A stretch of 64,000 nt of DNA from JANXYW01 sp031400455 (GCA_031400455.1 JANNPX010000038.1:1-64000), one strand, 5' to 3'; counted from the first letter of the stretch, positions 40,245 through 49,556 are shown. The notes: generated from the sequence alone by a model not told the origin. Translations and numbers: made by a program.

Positions 40245-41804
40245 TCAGTTGCCGATGGGCGGGGCCAGCGGCACGCGTGGCGTCCCGCCTCCGCCGACGC
40301 TCGAGGCGCTGTTGTTCGTGATCACCTGTGCGGATGTCACGAGTTCACGCCAATCCTGCGCCCAGGCGCCACCGGGCGACTGCGGGAACATCTCGAACCC
40401 GAACTCCTGCGCGAAGTCGTCACTCGTCTTTCCATTCGGCCCGTGCTCGGCCGGCAGGTACGCCGGATCCCAGCCCGAGTCCACGATGTACATGCCGTAG
40501 TCCTTCAGCGTCTGGCAAACGATGCGGCCCGGCTCCGTGCGCATACCGGCGCAGTCGTAGCTGGGCGGCACCGCCAGTAGCGTGCCCATCATCACCTGGG
40601 AGTTTCCGCCGCTGTACCCGCATGCTGAGTCGCCGCAGTCCGACGATACGGCCGGCCAGCGGCAACCCGGTGCATCGCACCCCGGGCCACGATCGTTGCT
40701 GTAGTTGGAGCTGTCGAGCACGGTCTTCAGCGCGTGGCGGAAGCGGCCCTCGACGCGGGCCGTCTCCCACTCGCCCAGCCGGATCGTCCCGCCGACACTC
40801 GACATGTGCGAGCCACCCTGGGCTCCCGTAATCCCGTCACCGTAGATGCTTACCGTCTGCTGCACGTATCCGGTCGTCCAAAGTGACCCGGCCGAACAGT
40901 GCGTCAGCGGCTGCGTCTGCACGTAGTTGTTGCCGTCCTGCGTGATCATCGCCGCGGCGTTGTTCGGCGTGTTCCCGCCGCTTGCGCCTGGCAGGATGAA
41001 GTTCGCGGGCAGCGGCACCGTTGCCACCGGGGACGAGTTCGCGTTGTCCGGGTTGCAGCGGGAGCCGCCCGACCACAGGTCGCCGCTCCAACGCAGCGGC
41101 GTCATCGGTGCGCTGGGGTTGTTGAAGATGTAGTTCTCTTCCTCGAAAACGCCCCAGCCGCTCCAGTCCTTGATTCCGGCATCCGCGTAGTTCGCGTTGC
41201 TACCAATCGGCATGTTCCAGATCGATGTCGAAGCAAACGGCTGCTTGAACTTGTCGCGCGTCCCGCTCTGCGTCGCCGGCGTGGGCGTCTTCACCGGCGT
41301 CTTCGTTGGTGTCGGCGGTATCTGACTCACGCCCGTTGGCGTTGGCGTGAACGCGGACGTGTTCGGGCGAGGCGTGTTCGTCGCGATCGCTGTCACAGTG
41401 GGCAACCCGGATCGCGGAGTGTTCGTCGGCGGCAGCTTCGTTGGCGTTGCCGTAGGTGGCACGGGCGTGGGTGACGGTCGTACGGATGTTGCCGTTGGTG
41501 TAGCTGGCGGAAGCGGCGCATCGACGTCGATGGTCGGCGTCGGTGACGGCAGCGTCTTGCTGAATTGACGGCTGTACTGCTGCAGCACGGCGATGACATC
41601 CCAGCCGTCGGCGATGCCGTCTCCGTTCACGTCGCTGCGAGCGTCGGTGGTGTCGAACACGATCGTGATGTCGAGAATGCTGACGGTGCCGTCGCCGTCG
41701 AGATCGGCGGCAGCGGATGTTGCGTCGGCGGAGACGCTATGGGCATGGGCGAGGACAGCGATCGACAGGGCCGCCAAGGCGGCAAGAAGAAAGAACCTGG
41801 ACAT
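40245..41804 (-). CDS. Secreted protein with N-terminal dockerin-like module and unknown C-terminal domain
   Basis: 519 residues. Signal peptide (FLLAALAALSIAVLAHA), then two EF-hand-like loops ADLDGDGTVSILDITIVF and SDVNGDGIADGWDVIAV, i.e. the module is at the N-terminus, unlike its neighbours, and is not bracketed by cysteines. A T/P-rich linker (about 85-190) joins it to a 300-residue domain beginning PFASTSIWNMPIG, with GGSHMSSVGGTIRLGEW, RHALK, LLAVPPSY and LKDYGMYIVDSG. I have no firm family for it; the aromatic and Gly-rich pattern suggests a carbohydrate-active or binding fold. It has eight cysteines in this domain, consistent with export. Confidence 0.75.
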   Translation of the reverse strand: MSRFFLLAALAALSIAVLAHAHSVSADATSAAADLDGDGTVSILDITIVFDTTDARSDVNGDGIADGWDVIAVLQQYSRQFSKTLPSPTPTIDVDAPLPPATPTATSVRPSPTPVPPTATPTKLPPTNTPRSGLPTVTAIATNTPRPNTSAFTPTPTGVSQIPPTPTKTPVKTPTPATQSGTRDKFKQPFASTSIWNMPIGSNANYADAGIKDWSGWGVFEEENYIFNNPSAPMTPLRWSGDLWSGGSRCNPDNANSSPVATVPLPANFILPGASGGNTPNNAAAMITQDGNNYVQTQPLTHCSAGSLWTTGYVQQTVSIYGDGITGAQGGSHMSSVGGTIRLGEWETARVEGRFRHALKTVLDSSNYSNDRGPGCDAPGCRWPAVSSDCGDSACGYSGGNSQVMMGTLLAVPPSYDCAGMRTEPGRIVCQTLKDYGMYIVDSGWDPAYLPAEHGPNGKTSDDFAQEFGFEMFPQSPGGAWAQDWRELVTSAQVITNNSASSVGGGGTPRVPLAPPIGN

Positions 41805-42113
41805 GTGAATGACCCCTCAGCTACGTGGCGGCAGCTTGTTGCGATGCTCTCAGCCGCGTCCTGCGGAAAGAGCCTGTGTGGGCTGACTTCGTCAACTGTG
41901 GCGCAGGCCGACTATAGCCAAGGCTCGGTAGGCAAGGCATTAACGAAGTGTTAAGGAACAACGGCGATTGTGTGAACGGCGAATCTGAAAAACGCCCGTA
42001 TTTCACGCTGGTGGATCGTCGTGGTCGAGGTTATGTCAGTCGGGGCGACCTTGCACCGGACCGAGTGTTATGTCGCTCGCGCGCGGCGATCAGATAGCTC
42101 AAACGGTCAACCA
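41805..42113. other. 309-bp gap without gene
   Basis: The upstream region of the secreted protein gene (minus strand). A TTAAC/GTTAA inverted repeat stands at 41940-41954 and a small AGCC/GGCT hairpin with a CTTT tail nearer the gene (about 41863-41876). No clear promoter or riboswitch was recognised. Confidence 0.5.
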
Positions 42114-44729
42114 TTACTTGACAGGCCGCTCCGGCGTTTCGCACACCCACCGGTGCTCACCAGCGCCGATTTCGATGGGATCTGACACGCCCGGAAGCGT
42201 CACCTCAGCAGTCGTGTTCGGCGGCAGCATCGCATGCACGTGCAGTTGCGCACCTTCGACGCGCCATCCAGCCTCCGCGATGCCGTAGGGCGTGCGATGG
42301 CGAGCTTGCGCGTACGTCAGGCCCCCGCCTGGCCGAGGAGCAATGACCATTCGACGGTAACCCGGCTCCGCCGGAGCCAGCCCTGCGACCGTGCGATGCA
42401 GCCAGTCGCCCACCGCGCCGAACGCGTAGTGGTTGAAGGACGTCATCTGGCCGGGATTGATCGATCCATCGGGGCGCATGCTGTCCCAGCGCTCCCAGAT
42501 CGTCGTGGCGCCCATCGTCACCGGGTAGAGCCACGAGGGACATTCGCGCTCCATCAGCAGCCGGAACGCCGCATCCTCGTGCCCGCTATGGCACAGCGCA
42601 TCGCAGATCAGCGGGGTGCCGACGAAGCCCGTCGCGACGCGATACTCATTGTGATGCGCAAGCCGCGCCAGTCGATCGCCCGCGTGCGCACGCTGATGCT
42701 CCTCCAGCAGTCCGAACTCCAGCGCTAGTGCGTACGCGGTTGGCGCGTCGGAGACCAGCCGGCCGCTCGCACTGACGTACTCGCGCCGGAACGCCGCGCG
42801 TATCTCCGCAGCGAGCTGGACGTACCGCGCCTCATCGTCGGAGCGGCCAAGGACCGCCGCCGTCCGCGACAGCAGCTCCGCCGAGCGCGCGAAGTACGCG
42901 GTCGCGACGAGATGGCCGTCGGTTCGCGCCTCGCGCGGGTTCTCGGGCGGCGCCGTCGGATCGAGCCAGTCGCCGAACTGGAAGCCGGCATCCCACAGCC
43001 GGCTCTCGCCCGCGAGCTCGCTCACGTGATCGACCCACGCGCGCATGCTGTCGTACTGGGCCGCCAGCACGCCAGCACCGCCGTAGCGTTGATAGAGCGC
43101 CCACGGCACGAACACCGCGGCGTCGCTCCAGGCAGCCGTCGGCACCGAGCGGAACGGCAGGATGTCCGGAATCACCATCGGCACCACGCCCGACTCGTAC
43201 TGGTCGGCGGTGAGATCGGCCAGCCATGACGTCAGGAATCCTTCGCAGTCGTAAAGGAAGCTCGCGGTCGGGCTGAACACCTGAATGTCGCCGGTCCAGC
43301 CGAGCCGCTCATCGCGCTGCGGACAGTCCGTCGGCACGTCGAGAAAGTTGCCCCGCATGCTCCAGACGATGTTCTCGTGCAGGCGGTTCAGTTCATCGTC
43401 AGAGCACTCGAACCAGCCGGTTCGCTCCATGTCGGAGTGGCAGACGACCGCGACGATATCTCCGGCATCGAGCTGCCCCGGCCAGCCGTCGACCTCGGCA
43501 TAGCGGAAGCCGTGGAACGTGAAGCGCGGCTCCCACGACTCGACGCCGCGCCCGCTCAGCGTGTAGCGATCCGTGGCGGCCGCGTTGCGCAGTTGAACGG
43601 TGCACAGCTCGCCGTGCTCCAGCACCTCCGCATGACGCAGCGTGATGGTGGAGCCGGCCGGACCTTCGATCCTGGCCCGCAGCCAGCCGACAAGGTTCTG
43701 TCCGAAGTCGAGGATCGTGCGGCCCGACGGCGACGTGATGATGTCCCTCGGATGCAACTCTTCTGTGCGGCGTACCGGCGGGCCGACTGGCGCCACCAGC
43801 GACGACAGATCCTGTTCTATCAGCCGCACAGCCGACCAGTCGTGGTCATCGTAACCGGCGCAGGACCAGCCATCGCGCTCCAGTCGCGCGTCGTACGTCT
43901 CGCCCCCGTAGATGTCGGACGCCAGCGTCGGGCCGGTTGCCGCACGCCAGGAGCCGTCGCTCGCGATGACGTCGGTCGTGCCGTCCGTGTACGTGATCTC
44001 AAGTTGAGCCAGCAGCGCGAGGCGGTCGCCGTAGATGTTGCGCCGCCCGCCGCCGACGCCGAACAAGCCGCGATACCAGCCGTCGCCCAGGGTCGCGCCG
44101 ATCGCGTTATCGCCCTTGCGGATCAGCGCCGTGACGTCGTGCGTCGCGTACCGAAGCCGATGGCTGTAGCTGGTCCAGCCGGGCGCGAAGATCTCGTCGC
44201 CGACGCGCGTTCCGTTTAGCTCGATCTCGTAGACGCCGAGCGCCGAAACGTACAACCGTGCCCGTTCGATCGAGCCGCGCACCACGAACTCACGGCGCAG
44301 GGTCGGACAGGGTTGAGGCTGCGACGTATCCTCGTTCCAGTCCGGCGTGATGAAGCGCGCCGTCCAGTCGGACGTATCGAGCAATCCGGCTTCGATCACG
44401 GTTGGAGCGCTCCACTCCGATTCAACGCCATCGCTGCCCCACACGCGCACGCGGGCGCCGCAGCGCTGACGCGACCCCAGCGATTCGCCGCCCCAAGGCA
44501 CCAGCACCTGATCAGCTGATTCGACCCGCCCGCTCGACCAGAGCGGGCGTCCGGACTCATCGAACGCTTCGATCTCGTAGGCAGCCTGCCGCCAGTTCGT
44601 CGCAGAGGTGGCCGTCATCCACGATAGCCGCGGGGCGGCGTTGCCGATGCCGAGCGCGGCGTCATTAAGTTCGGCGCGCAGGCGCTCAACCCTGGGCCGT
44701 GAGCCGGGGACTCGGCGGGGAATGCTCAT
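42114..44729 (-). CDS. Alpha-L-rhamnosidase, GH78 family
   Basis: 871 residues with the multi-domain GH78 layout: N-terminal fibronectin-like domain (VERLRAELNDAALGIGNAAP, SDWTARFI), a carbohydrate-binding-like beta domain, the (alpha/alpha)6 catalytic barrel with PTDCPQRDERLGWTGDIQVF (general acid Glu region) and AAWSDAAVFVPWALYQRYGG, and a C-terminal sandwich (GGLTYAQARHRTPYGIAEAG). No signal peptide, so it probably cleaves rhamnosides inside the cell. Met 44729 (MSIPRR) and Met 44750 are both possible. No rhamnose catabolism genes are adjacent. Confidence 0.93.
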   Translation of the reverse strand: MSIPRRVPGSRPRVERLRAELNDAALGIGNAAPRLSWMTATSATNWRQAAYEIEAFDESGRPLWSSGRVESADQVLVPWGGESLGSRQRCGARVRVWGSDGVESEWSAPTVIEAGLLDTSDWTARFITPDWNEDTSQPQPCPTLRREFVVRGSIERARLYVSALGVYEIELNGTRVGDEIFAPGWTSYSHRLRYATHDVTALIRKGDNAIGATLGDGWYRGLFGVGGGRRNIYGDRLALLAQLEITYTDGTTDVIASDGSWRAATGPTLASDIYGGETYDARLERDGWSCAGYDDHDWSAVRLIEQDLSSLVAPVGPPVRRTEELHPRDIITSPSGRTILDFGQNLVGWLRARIEGPAGSTITLRHAEVLEHGELCTVQLRNAAATDRYTLSGRGVESWEPRFTFHGFRYAEVDGWPGQLDAGDIVAVVCHSDMERTGWFECSDDELNRLHENIVWSMRGNFLDVPTDCPQRDERLGWTGDIQVFSPTASFLYDCEGFLTSWLADLTADQYESGVVPMVIPDILPFRSVPTAAWSDAAVFVPWALYQRYGGAGVLAAQYDSMRAWVDHVSELAGESRLWDAGFQFGDWLDPTAPPENPREARTDGHLVATAYFARSAELLSRTAAVLGRSDDEARYVQLAAEIRAAFRREYVSASGRLVSDAPTAYALALEFGLLEEHQRAHAGDRLARLAHHNEYRVATGFVGTPLICDALCHSGHEDAAFRLLMERECPSWLYPVTMGATTIWERWDSMRPDGSINPGQMTSFNHYAFGAVGDWLHRTVAGLAPAEPGYRRMVIAPRPGGGLTYAQARHRTPYGIAEAGWRVEGAQLHVHAMLPPNTTAEVTLPGVSDPIEIGAGEHRWVCETPERPVK

Positions 44730-44853
44730 GGACGGAACATAGAACGCCACGAATCATCAGGCAAACGGTCGGGTCGTTATGTCGTGTTACGGAATCTGCA
44801 AGTTGACGAGCCCGATTTGGGGGTTACACCCCTTCCCCTGCCGATAACTTTGG

Positions 44854-44881
44854 TATAATCTAGCGTTCACTAAGTAAACGC
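44854..44881 (+). promoter_or_regulatory. P450-ferredoxin promoter with overlapping operator palindrome
   Basis: A perfect TATAAT -10 (44854-44859) stands about 75 nt before the P450 start; its -35 is poor. Immediately downstream, GCGTTCACT-A-AGTAAACGC (44863-44881) is a 19-bp inverted repeat with one mismatch, at the expected transcription start. This suits a TetR-type repressor site. No regulator gene is adjacent. Confidence 0.6.
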
Positions 44882-44931
44882 AGCCGCAATAACGCAGCCG
44901 GCGCACAGCGCCCGGAAAAGGACATCGCCCG

Positions 44932-46167
44932 ATGGCTGAGCCCATTAAGGACTGGACGACCGACTACGACATCTTCGATGCCGGCTACAAGAAGAATCCG
45001 TTCCCCATCTGGGACGAGATTCGCGGCAAGTGCCCCGTAGCCCACACCGAGCGCTGGGGCGGCTCATTCATGCCCACCCGCTACGAGGATCTGTTCAACA
45101 TCGCGCGCGACATCCAGCACTTCTCGTCACGCAACGTGCTCGTGACCGACTTCGAGGCCCCTCCCGAGGACGCCGACTACGTCGCACCGACTGACGAGGA
45201 TCTGGCGCAGTACAACGTCGGCGCGCCACCAATCACGTCTGACCCGCCTGTCCACACCTGGGCACGCAAGCTGCTGCTGCCGCCCTTCTCGGTGACGGCC
45301 GTGGCGAAGTGGGAGCAGGAGACGCGCGAGCTCTGCGCCTCGCTGGTCGATGGCTTTCTCGCCAACGGCACGGCGGACGGCGCGGCCGATTACGCGCAGC
45401 AGATCCCGCCGCGCGTGATCGCCAGCATGCTCGGCATTCCGAGCTCGATGGCGGCCGAGTTCACCGAGTGGGTGCGCGGCTTTCTGGAGCTGGGTCTGAC
45501 CGACCCGGTGGTGCGTCAGCAGTCCGCCATCAACATCTTTGGCTACCTCAACCAGACCATCCAGGAGCGCAAGGCGAACCTGCGTGAGGACGACCTGATC
45601 AGCTACCTGCTGACTTCCGAGGTGGACGGCGAGCCCGTTCCCGAGGGCCACGTGCTGGGCACCTGCTTCCTCATCCTGGTTGCGGGCATCGACACCACGT
45701 GGAGTTCGATCGGCTCCGCTATCTGGCACCTCGCACAGCACCCCGAAGACCGCGCTCGCCTCATCGCTGAGCCGGACCTGATGATGAGCGCCGTCGAAGA
45801 GTTGCTTCGTGCGTACTCGCCCGTCACGATGGCGCGCTACGTCGCCGAGGACACCGAGTACGCCGGCTGCCCGATGAGCGAAGGCAGCAAGGTGCTGATG
45901 AACTTCCCGGCCGCCAACCGCGACCCCGCCGTGTTCGAGAACCCCGACCAGGTGATCCTCGACCGCGCGAAGAACCCGCACATCGCCTTCGGCGTCGGAA
46001 TCCACCGCTGCGCTGGCTCGAACCTCGCACGCATGGAGATGAAGGTCTCCATCGAGGAGTGGTTGAAGCGCATCCCTGACTTCAAGCTCTCGGATCCGGA
46101 TAATGTGACCTGGGCGGGCGGCCAGGTGCGCGGCCCGCGGAAGATGCCGGTGAGTTGGCCATCATGA
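44932..46167 (+). CDS. Cytochrome P450 (soluble bacterial type)
   Basis: 411 residues, standard for soluble class I bacterial P450s. The oxygen-activating helix has LVAGIDTTWSS (AGxDT), the ExxR region EELLRAYSP, and the heme loop FGVGIHRCAGSNLA with thiolate Cys360. It hydroxylates an unknown lipophilic substrate using electrons from a ferredoxin. The matching ferredoxin gene overlaps its stop by 4 bp. A reductase is not adjacent. The promoter is regulated by the palindrome described at 44863. Confidence 0.97.
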   Translation: MAEPIKDWTTDYDIFDAGYKKNPFPIWDEIRGKCPVAHTERWGGSFMPTRYEDLFNIARDIQHFSSRNVLVTDFEAPPEDADYVAPTDEDLAQYNVGAPPITSDPPVHTWARKLLLPPFSVTAVAKWEQETRELCASLVDGFLANGTADGAADYAQQIPPRVIASMLGIPSSMAAEFTEWVRGFLELGLTDPVVRQQSAINIFGYLNQTIQERKANLREDDLISYLLTSEVDGEPVPEGHVLGTCFLILVAGIDTTWSSIGSAIWHLAQHPEDRARLIAEPDLMMSAVEELLRAYSPVTMARYVAEDTEYAGCPMSEGSKVLMNFPAANRDPAVFENPDQVILDRAKNPHIAFGVGIHRCAGSNLARMEMKVSIEEWLKRIPDFKLSDPDNVTWAGGQVRGPRKMPVSWPS

Positions 46168-46361
46168 AAGTCACCGTAGACAGCACGAAGTGCCAGGGGC
46201 ACAACCGGTGTTACGCAATGGCGCCGGGGCTCTTCAAGGTCGACGAGTTCGGCTACGCCACGCCGCGAGGCGATGGTACCGTACCGCCCGACCTCAAGGA
46301 GAAGGCACGCCTCGCCGTCGAGAACTGCCCCGAACGCGCGATCGAAGTCACCGAGGACTGA
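46164..46361 (+). CDS. Single-cluster [3Fe-4S]-type ferredoxin
   Basis: 65 residues: MKVTVDSTKCQGHNRCYAMA, then LAVENCPERAIEV. The pattern Cys-x5-Cys with His in the middle, plus a final CP, fits the [3Fe-4S] ferredoxins that donate electrons to bacterial P450s. ATG 46164 is chosen because it overlaps the P450 stop as ATGA; a TTG three codons earlier is in frame too. Being partnered with the P450 is strongly implied by position. Confidence 0.93.
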   Translation: MKVTVDSTKCQGHNRCYAMAPGLFKVDEFGYATPRGDGTVPPDLKEKARLAVENCPERAIEVTED

Positions 46362-46450
46362 CGTCTCGCTCGATCGACCTGCGGCCGGGATCAACCGGCA
46401 CTCAGGCGACTGCAAGTGATGAAGGCATGAGGGCTCTCAGAGTCATGAAA

Positions 46451-46475
46451 ACGGGGAGGCGAAGTGCCTCCCCGT
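46451..46475. terminator. Bidirectional intrinsic terminator
   Basis: A perfect 10-bp stem ACGGGGAGGC/GCCTCCCCGT with a GAAGT loop. It has GAAAA on the left (a T-run when read on the minus strand) and CTTC on the right. It closes the P450-ferredoxin unit and faces the convergent kinase gene. Confidence 0.8.
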
Positions 46476-46542
46476 CTTCATAACTGCCAGCAGGAATCCC
46501 GGATCGTGCCTCGGTTATGCGCCGCCGTGACCACGGCGGTGG

Positions 46543-48264
46543 CTATTGCCAGCAATACCGGCCGAACTGCGACCAAGCGATGTCCACGTCGGTTTGATCG
46601 ATCTGGCCGTCGCTGTTCAGGTCGAAGCGGTCCTCGTAGTCTGGGCCGCCTGCGAACGATCCCACTTTGTTCTCAATCCACTGCACGTCCAGCGTTGTCA
46701 CGTGACCATTGGTCGTCACATCCGCGCACAGCACCGGGATGTTCGGTGTGCTGGTGGGCGTATCGATCGGCGTGGGCGAAGGCTCGGGCGTCAATGTCGG
46801 CGTCGGTGTCGCGGACGGCGGGATCGGCGTTGGTGTCGCCGGCGGCCGGGGTGTGTCGGATGGCTTCGGCTCCGGTGAACTCGTCGATTCCGTCGTTGCG
46901 CTCGGTAGAGGCGGTGCAGCAACCGTGGCCGCGGCCACCACGGCGGGCGCCGGCGACGGAGGAGCATCACCAACAACCGGCGCAGGCGGTGCGGCCGATA
47001 TCGGCGTCGCGGCGCTCACGGCCCGGGCGGTACGCGTTACGGGCGGAGTCGACGCCGCACCCGCCACACCTTGCTGCGACATCGGCGTCGCCGAGGGCGA
47101 CACCGCATTCGATCGCGCCGCGCTAACGGCCGGCGTCCGCGTGACCGCCGGTGTTCGCGACGGCGCGGTGTCGTTCTGTTTCATCGCGCCGGTCGCGGCC
47201 GGGCGATCGCCGTCGTCGCCGCCCAGCGAGTTGGCGGCGATCAGCCCGCCGGCGCCCCCGATCATGGTCGCCGCGATCAACACCGCCGCAGCAATCTGCA
47301 CGTTCCTGCGCACGGGCCGCGCCATGGCGCCCGATCGTAGCGCCCCCGCGACGGCGCCGATACCGCGCGCAGGCCACGCCAGCGGCATACGAAGCGTGGA
47401 CCACGACCGCCCGCGGGGCGCATACGCCGAATCGGCCAGCAACTCAGCCGGCACGATTTCTGACGCGCTGTCAGCGATGGCCTGAAATGCTGCGATGCAC
47501 TGCGCCGGATCCGCGAAACGGCGCCGCGGATCCCGCTCCAACAGGCGCAATACGATGGCCGAGATCGCCGGGGCCACCTGGCCTAGCAATGCCGCGTCGC
47601 CCTGCTCGAGCACCGGTCGACGCGGATCCGCGCCCGAAGATGCCGCAGCCGGCACCCGGCCGACGAGCGTTTCGAACAGGATCACGCCCAGCGAGAACAG
47701 GTCAGAGCGAACGTCCGCGCGCTGCTCGTCCAGTTCGGGAGCGGCATACTCGGGCGCAGCAACGAATGCCACCACGCGCGTCGGCGTCGTCGCGTCCAGC
47801 GCCTGGATCAGGCCGAAGTCTGACACGCTCAACTGCCCGTCGTCACCGAGCAGGATGTTCTCTGGCCGCAGGTCGCGGTGCACCACCCGCATCGCGTTGG
47901 CGGCGTTCAGGGCATGCGCGACGCAGAGAGCGATCCCGCGCGCCTCCTCCTCAGAGAGGCGACCCTGCCGGTCGAGCCGTGCGCGCAGGGTCTCGCCTTC
48001 TACGAATTCCGAGGCGATGTATGCGACGCCCTGATCTTCGCCGTGCTCAAGTAGCCGCGCGACATTCGGGTGGTCAAGTTGGGCGGCGACGCGCGCTTCC
48101 TGCCGCAGTCGTGCCGACATGTCGGCATCCTGCGAAATGCGTTCGTGGATGACCTTGAGTGCGACGATGGCCGACGTGCGGGTATCGCGCGCGCGGTGGG
48201 TGACGCCCAGTGCGCCGCTCCCGAGGACATCGGCAGGTTCGAAGTGACGGATAAGGGTCGGCAC
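46543..48264 (-). CDS. Membrane Ser/Thr protein kinase with extracellular dockerin-like module
   Basis: 573 residues. A bacterial Hanks-type kinase domain spans about 1-265 with the Gly loop GSGALGV (15-21), Lys37, HRDLRPEN (129-136) and DFG (149-151). Basic residues precede one membrane helix (about 322-346). The exterior part is a T/P/A-rich linker of about 150 residues ending in a 60-residue EF-hand-like module: LCADVTTNGHVTTLDVQWIE, then DLNSDGQIDQTDVDI and a final YCW. PASTA sensor domains usual for such kinases are absent. GTG 48264 is chosen because GAGGG lies 4 nt upstream; GTG 48303 is the alternative. It may sense docking or calcium state outside. Confidence 0.85.
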   Translation of the reverse strand: MPTLIRHFEPADVLGSGALGVTHRARDTRTSAIVALKVIHERISQDADMSARLRQEARVAAQLDHPNVARLLEHGEDQGVAYIASEFVEGETLRARLDRQGRLSEEEARGIALCVAHALNAANAMRVVHRDLRPENILLGDDGQLSVSDFGLIQALDATTPTRVVAFVAAPEYAAPELDEQRADVRSDLFSLGVILFETLVGRVPAAASSGADPRRPVLEQGDAALLGQVAPAISAIVLRLLERDPRRRFADPAQCIAAFQAIADSASEIVPAELLADSAYAPRGRSWSTLRMPLAWPARGIGAVAGALRSGAMARPVRRNVQIAAAVLIAATMIGGAGGLIAANSLGGDDGDRPAATGAMKQNDTAPSRTPAVTRTPAVSAARSNAVSPSATPMSQQGVAGAASTPPVTRTARAVSAATPISAAPPAPVVGDAPPSPAPAVVAAATVAAPPLPSATTESTSSPEPKPSDTPRPPATPTPIPPSATPTPTLTPEPSPTPIDTPTSTPNIPVLCADVTTNGHVTTLDVQWIENKVGSFAGGPDYEDRFDLNSDGQIDQTDVDIAWSQFGRYCWQ

Positions 48265-48413
48265 ACTGCCCTCGCGGGACGTTCGCCTTGCCGGGGGTCG
48301 CACTCATCATAATGTGACGACGACGCTTACCCCAATTCGAACTAGACAGCCTGCAGCAACATACCCGAGAGTCTTGACGGGCTGGAGGGTTGGAGTGCGC
48401 CAGCTGGGGGTCC

Positions 48414-49187
48414 CTAACAGTGCTGTCCGAACTGGCCCGCCGCAATCTGCAGGTCGAAGATATCGATCGACCCGTTGTGGTTGAGGTCGTACGCCGGCAC
48501 GTAAAGCAGTGAACCGAAGCGGAATGCGAAGCGCGAGGCGATCCGGGTGAAATCCATGACGCTCACGCGACAGTCGCCGTCGACGTCACCGACCAGGCTC
48601 GGCGTTGGCGAAGCAGTCGGTGCCGCCGCGGTCACTGCGGCGCACCCTCCCTGATTAGCAGGGGAATGCGGGTCGCCCTCGACGTTCGCCGTATCCACCA
48701 GGAAGAACTCCAGACAGACGTCGAGCGGTACCAGCACCCGGAAACGCAGCGACGCGAGCACTCCGCTTCCCGAGGCTCCGGCCGGCGCCGGTCCCGCAGT
48801 GGTGCACGCAATATATACGCGGCCTTCCGGAACCCTGGGCGTCTGCAGACATGACGGCACGCGACCGGTGCTCCCGAGCAACGGCCCCGGAGCCCAGCTG
48901 GCGAACTGTAGCCCGAAGGGGATCGCCAGGCCGAACTCGAACGCGCCGATGCCGCTCACATCCTGCGCCACGACGTTCGCAGTGATTTCAAGGGTGTCCG
49001 CCGGGTAACTGGTCGAGGACTGCACACCCGCGACTCCAGGTGCCATATCAACGACAATCGATGGCTCGGCAGCTTCGGTTGTGACCTCGCGGCCCGGCGC
49101 CAGCATCGCGATGCCGGTGACGAGCAGCGCCGCGAGCACCAGACGCTGCACCCGGCCCGCGTAACGACGCTTGGTCTCTGCGTCCAT
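48414..49187 (-). CDS. Secreted cohesin-like plus dockerin-like protein
   Basis: 257 residues. A signal peptide (LVLAALLVTGIAMLAP) is followed by one cohesin-like domain (about 45-185) with GIGAFEFGLAIPFGLQF, LLGSTGRVPSC and YIACTTAGPAPAG, then a short P/T linker and a dockerin-like module (GDVDGDCRVSVMDFTRIA and YDLNHNGSIDIFDLQIA) ending GQFGQHC. Having both partners on one chain would let it join scaffold and cargo or polymerise. ATG 49187 has GAGGTG 5 nt upstream. A promoter and structured leader precede it, similar to those of the four-cohesin gene. The kinase gene follows on the same strand after about 150 nt. Confidence 0.8.
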   Translation of the reverse strand: MDAETKRRYAGRVQRLVLAALLVTGIAMLAPGREVTTEAAEPSIVVDMAPGVAGVQSSTSYPADTLEITANVVAQDVSGIGAFEFGLAIPFGLQFASWAPGPLLGSTGRVPSCLQTPRVPEGRVYIACTTAGPAPAGASGSGVLASLRFRVLVPLDVCLEFFLVDTANVEGDPHSPANQGGCAAVTAAAPTASPTPSLVGDVDGDCRVSVMDFTRIASRFAFRFGSLLYVPAYDLNHNGSIDIFDLQIAAGQFGQHC

Positions 49188-49235
49188 CGCACACCTCGTA
49201 TCGGCGTCACCGCAGCGCCGGTCGGTGGAACCGGC

Positions 49236-49299
49236 GCGATCAAGAAGGGAGCACGCCTCAACCCAGGCTGCTCCCCTAGCCCCACAATGCACGATCGCC
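49236..49299 (-). promoter_or_regulatory. Structured leader with terminator-like hairpin before the cohesin gene
   Basis: On the minus strand GGGAGCA...TGCTCCC (49269-49275 with 49247-49253, with CCT/AGG pairing inside) is followed by TTCTTGATC. GCGATC/GATCGC outside it (49293-49298 with 49236-49241) can form an enclosing stem. Same order of elements as 33450-33504 although the outer stem sequence differs. Confidence 0.55.
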
Positions 49300-49322
49300 G
49301 TGTTCGACGCGCCTTCGTGCCG

Positions 49323-49350
49323 ATCATAGCAGCACCACGATCGTTGTCAA
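49323..49350 (-). promoter_or_regulatory. Sigma-70-type promoter of the cohesin gene
   Basis: Perfect TTGACA (49345-49350) and TATGAT (49323-49328) with a 16-nt spacer on the minus strand, reading into the structured leader. The four-cohesin gene has the same CCATTGACA context. Confidence 0.7.
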
Positions 49351-49556
49351 TGGCCTCAGGTTCTCCGCAGCGCGGACCGCCCTGGTCACGTAGAGCCACA
49401 CGGCCCTAATGCGAGATACTTGACGGCTTCAGCCTCGCTGAAGCGCGGCGTTCTGAGCTATAGTCACGGTGTCCGACGCAGCGCCGAGCGGCTCGTCGCC
49501 ACCAGGCAAAGCCGTGCCTGCAAGTACGCGCGGGATCAACAGTCGAGGATGTGACT

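Larger units (their letters stand above)
49188..49556. other. 369-bp divergent intergenic region
   Basis: It carries the minus-strand leader and promoter of the cohesin gene (49236-49350). On the plus-strand side a GGCTTCAGC/GCTGAAGC hairpin (about 49428-49446) stands before the copper-oxidase gene, with TATAGT nearby, but no convincing -35. Nothing else is seen. Confidence 0.5.
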
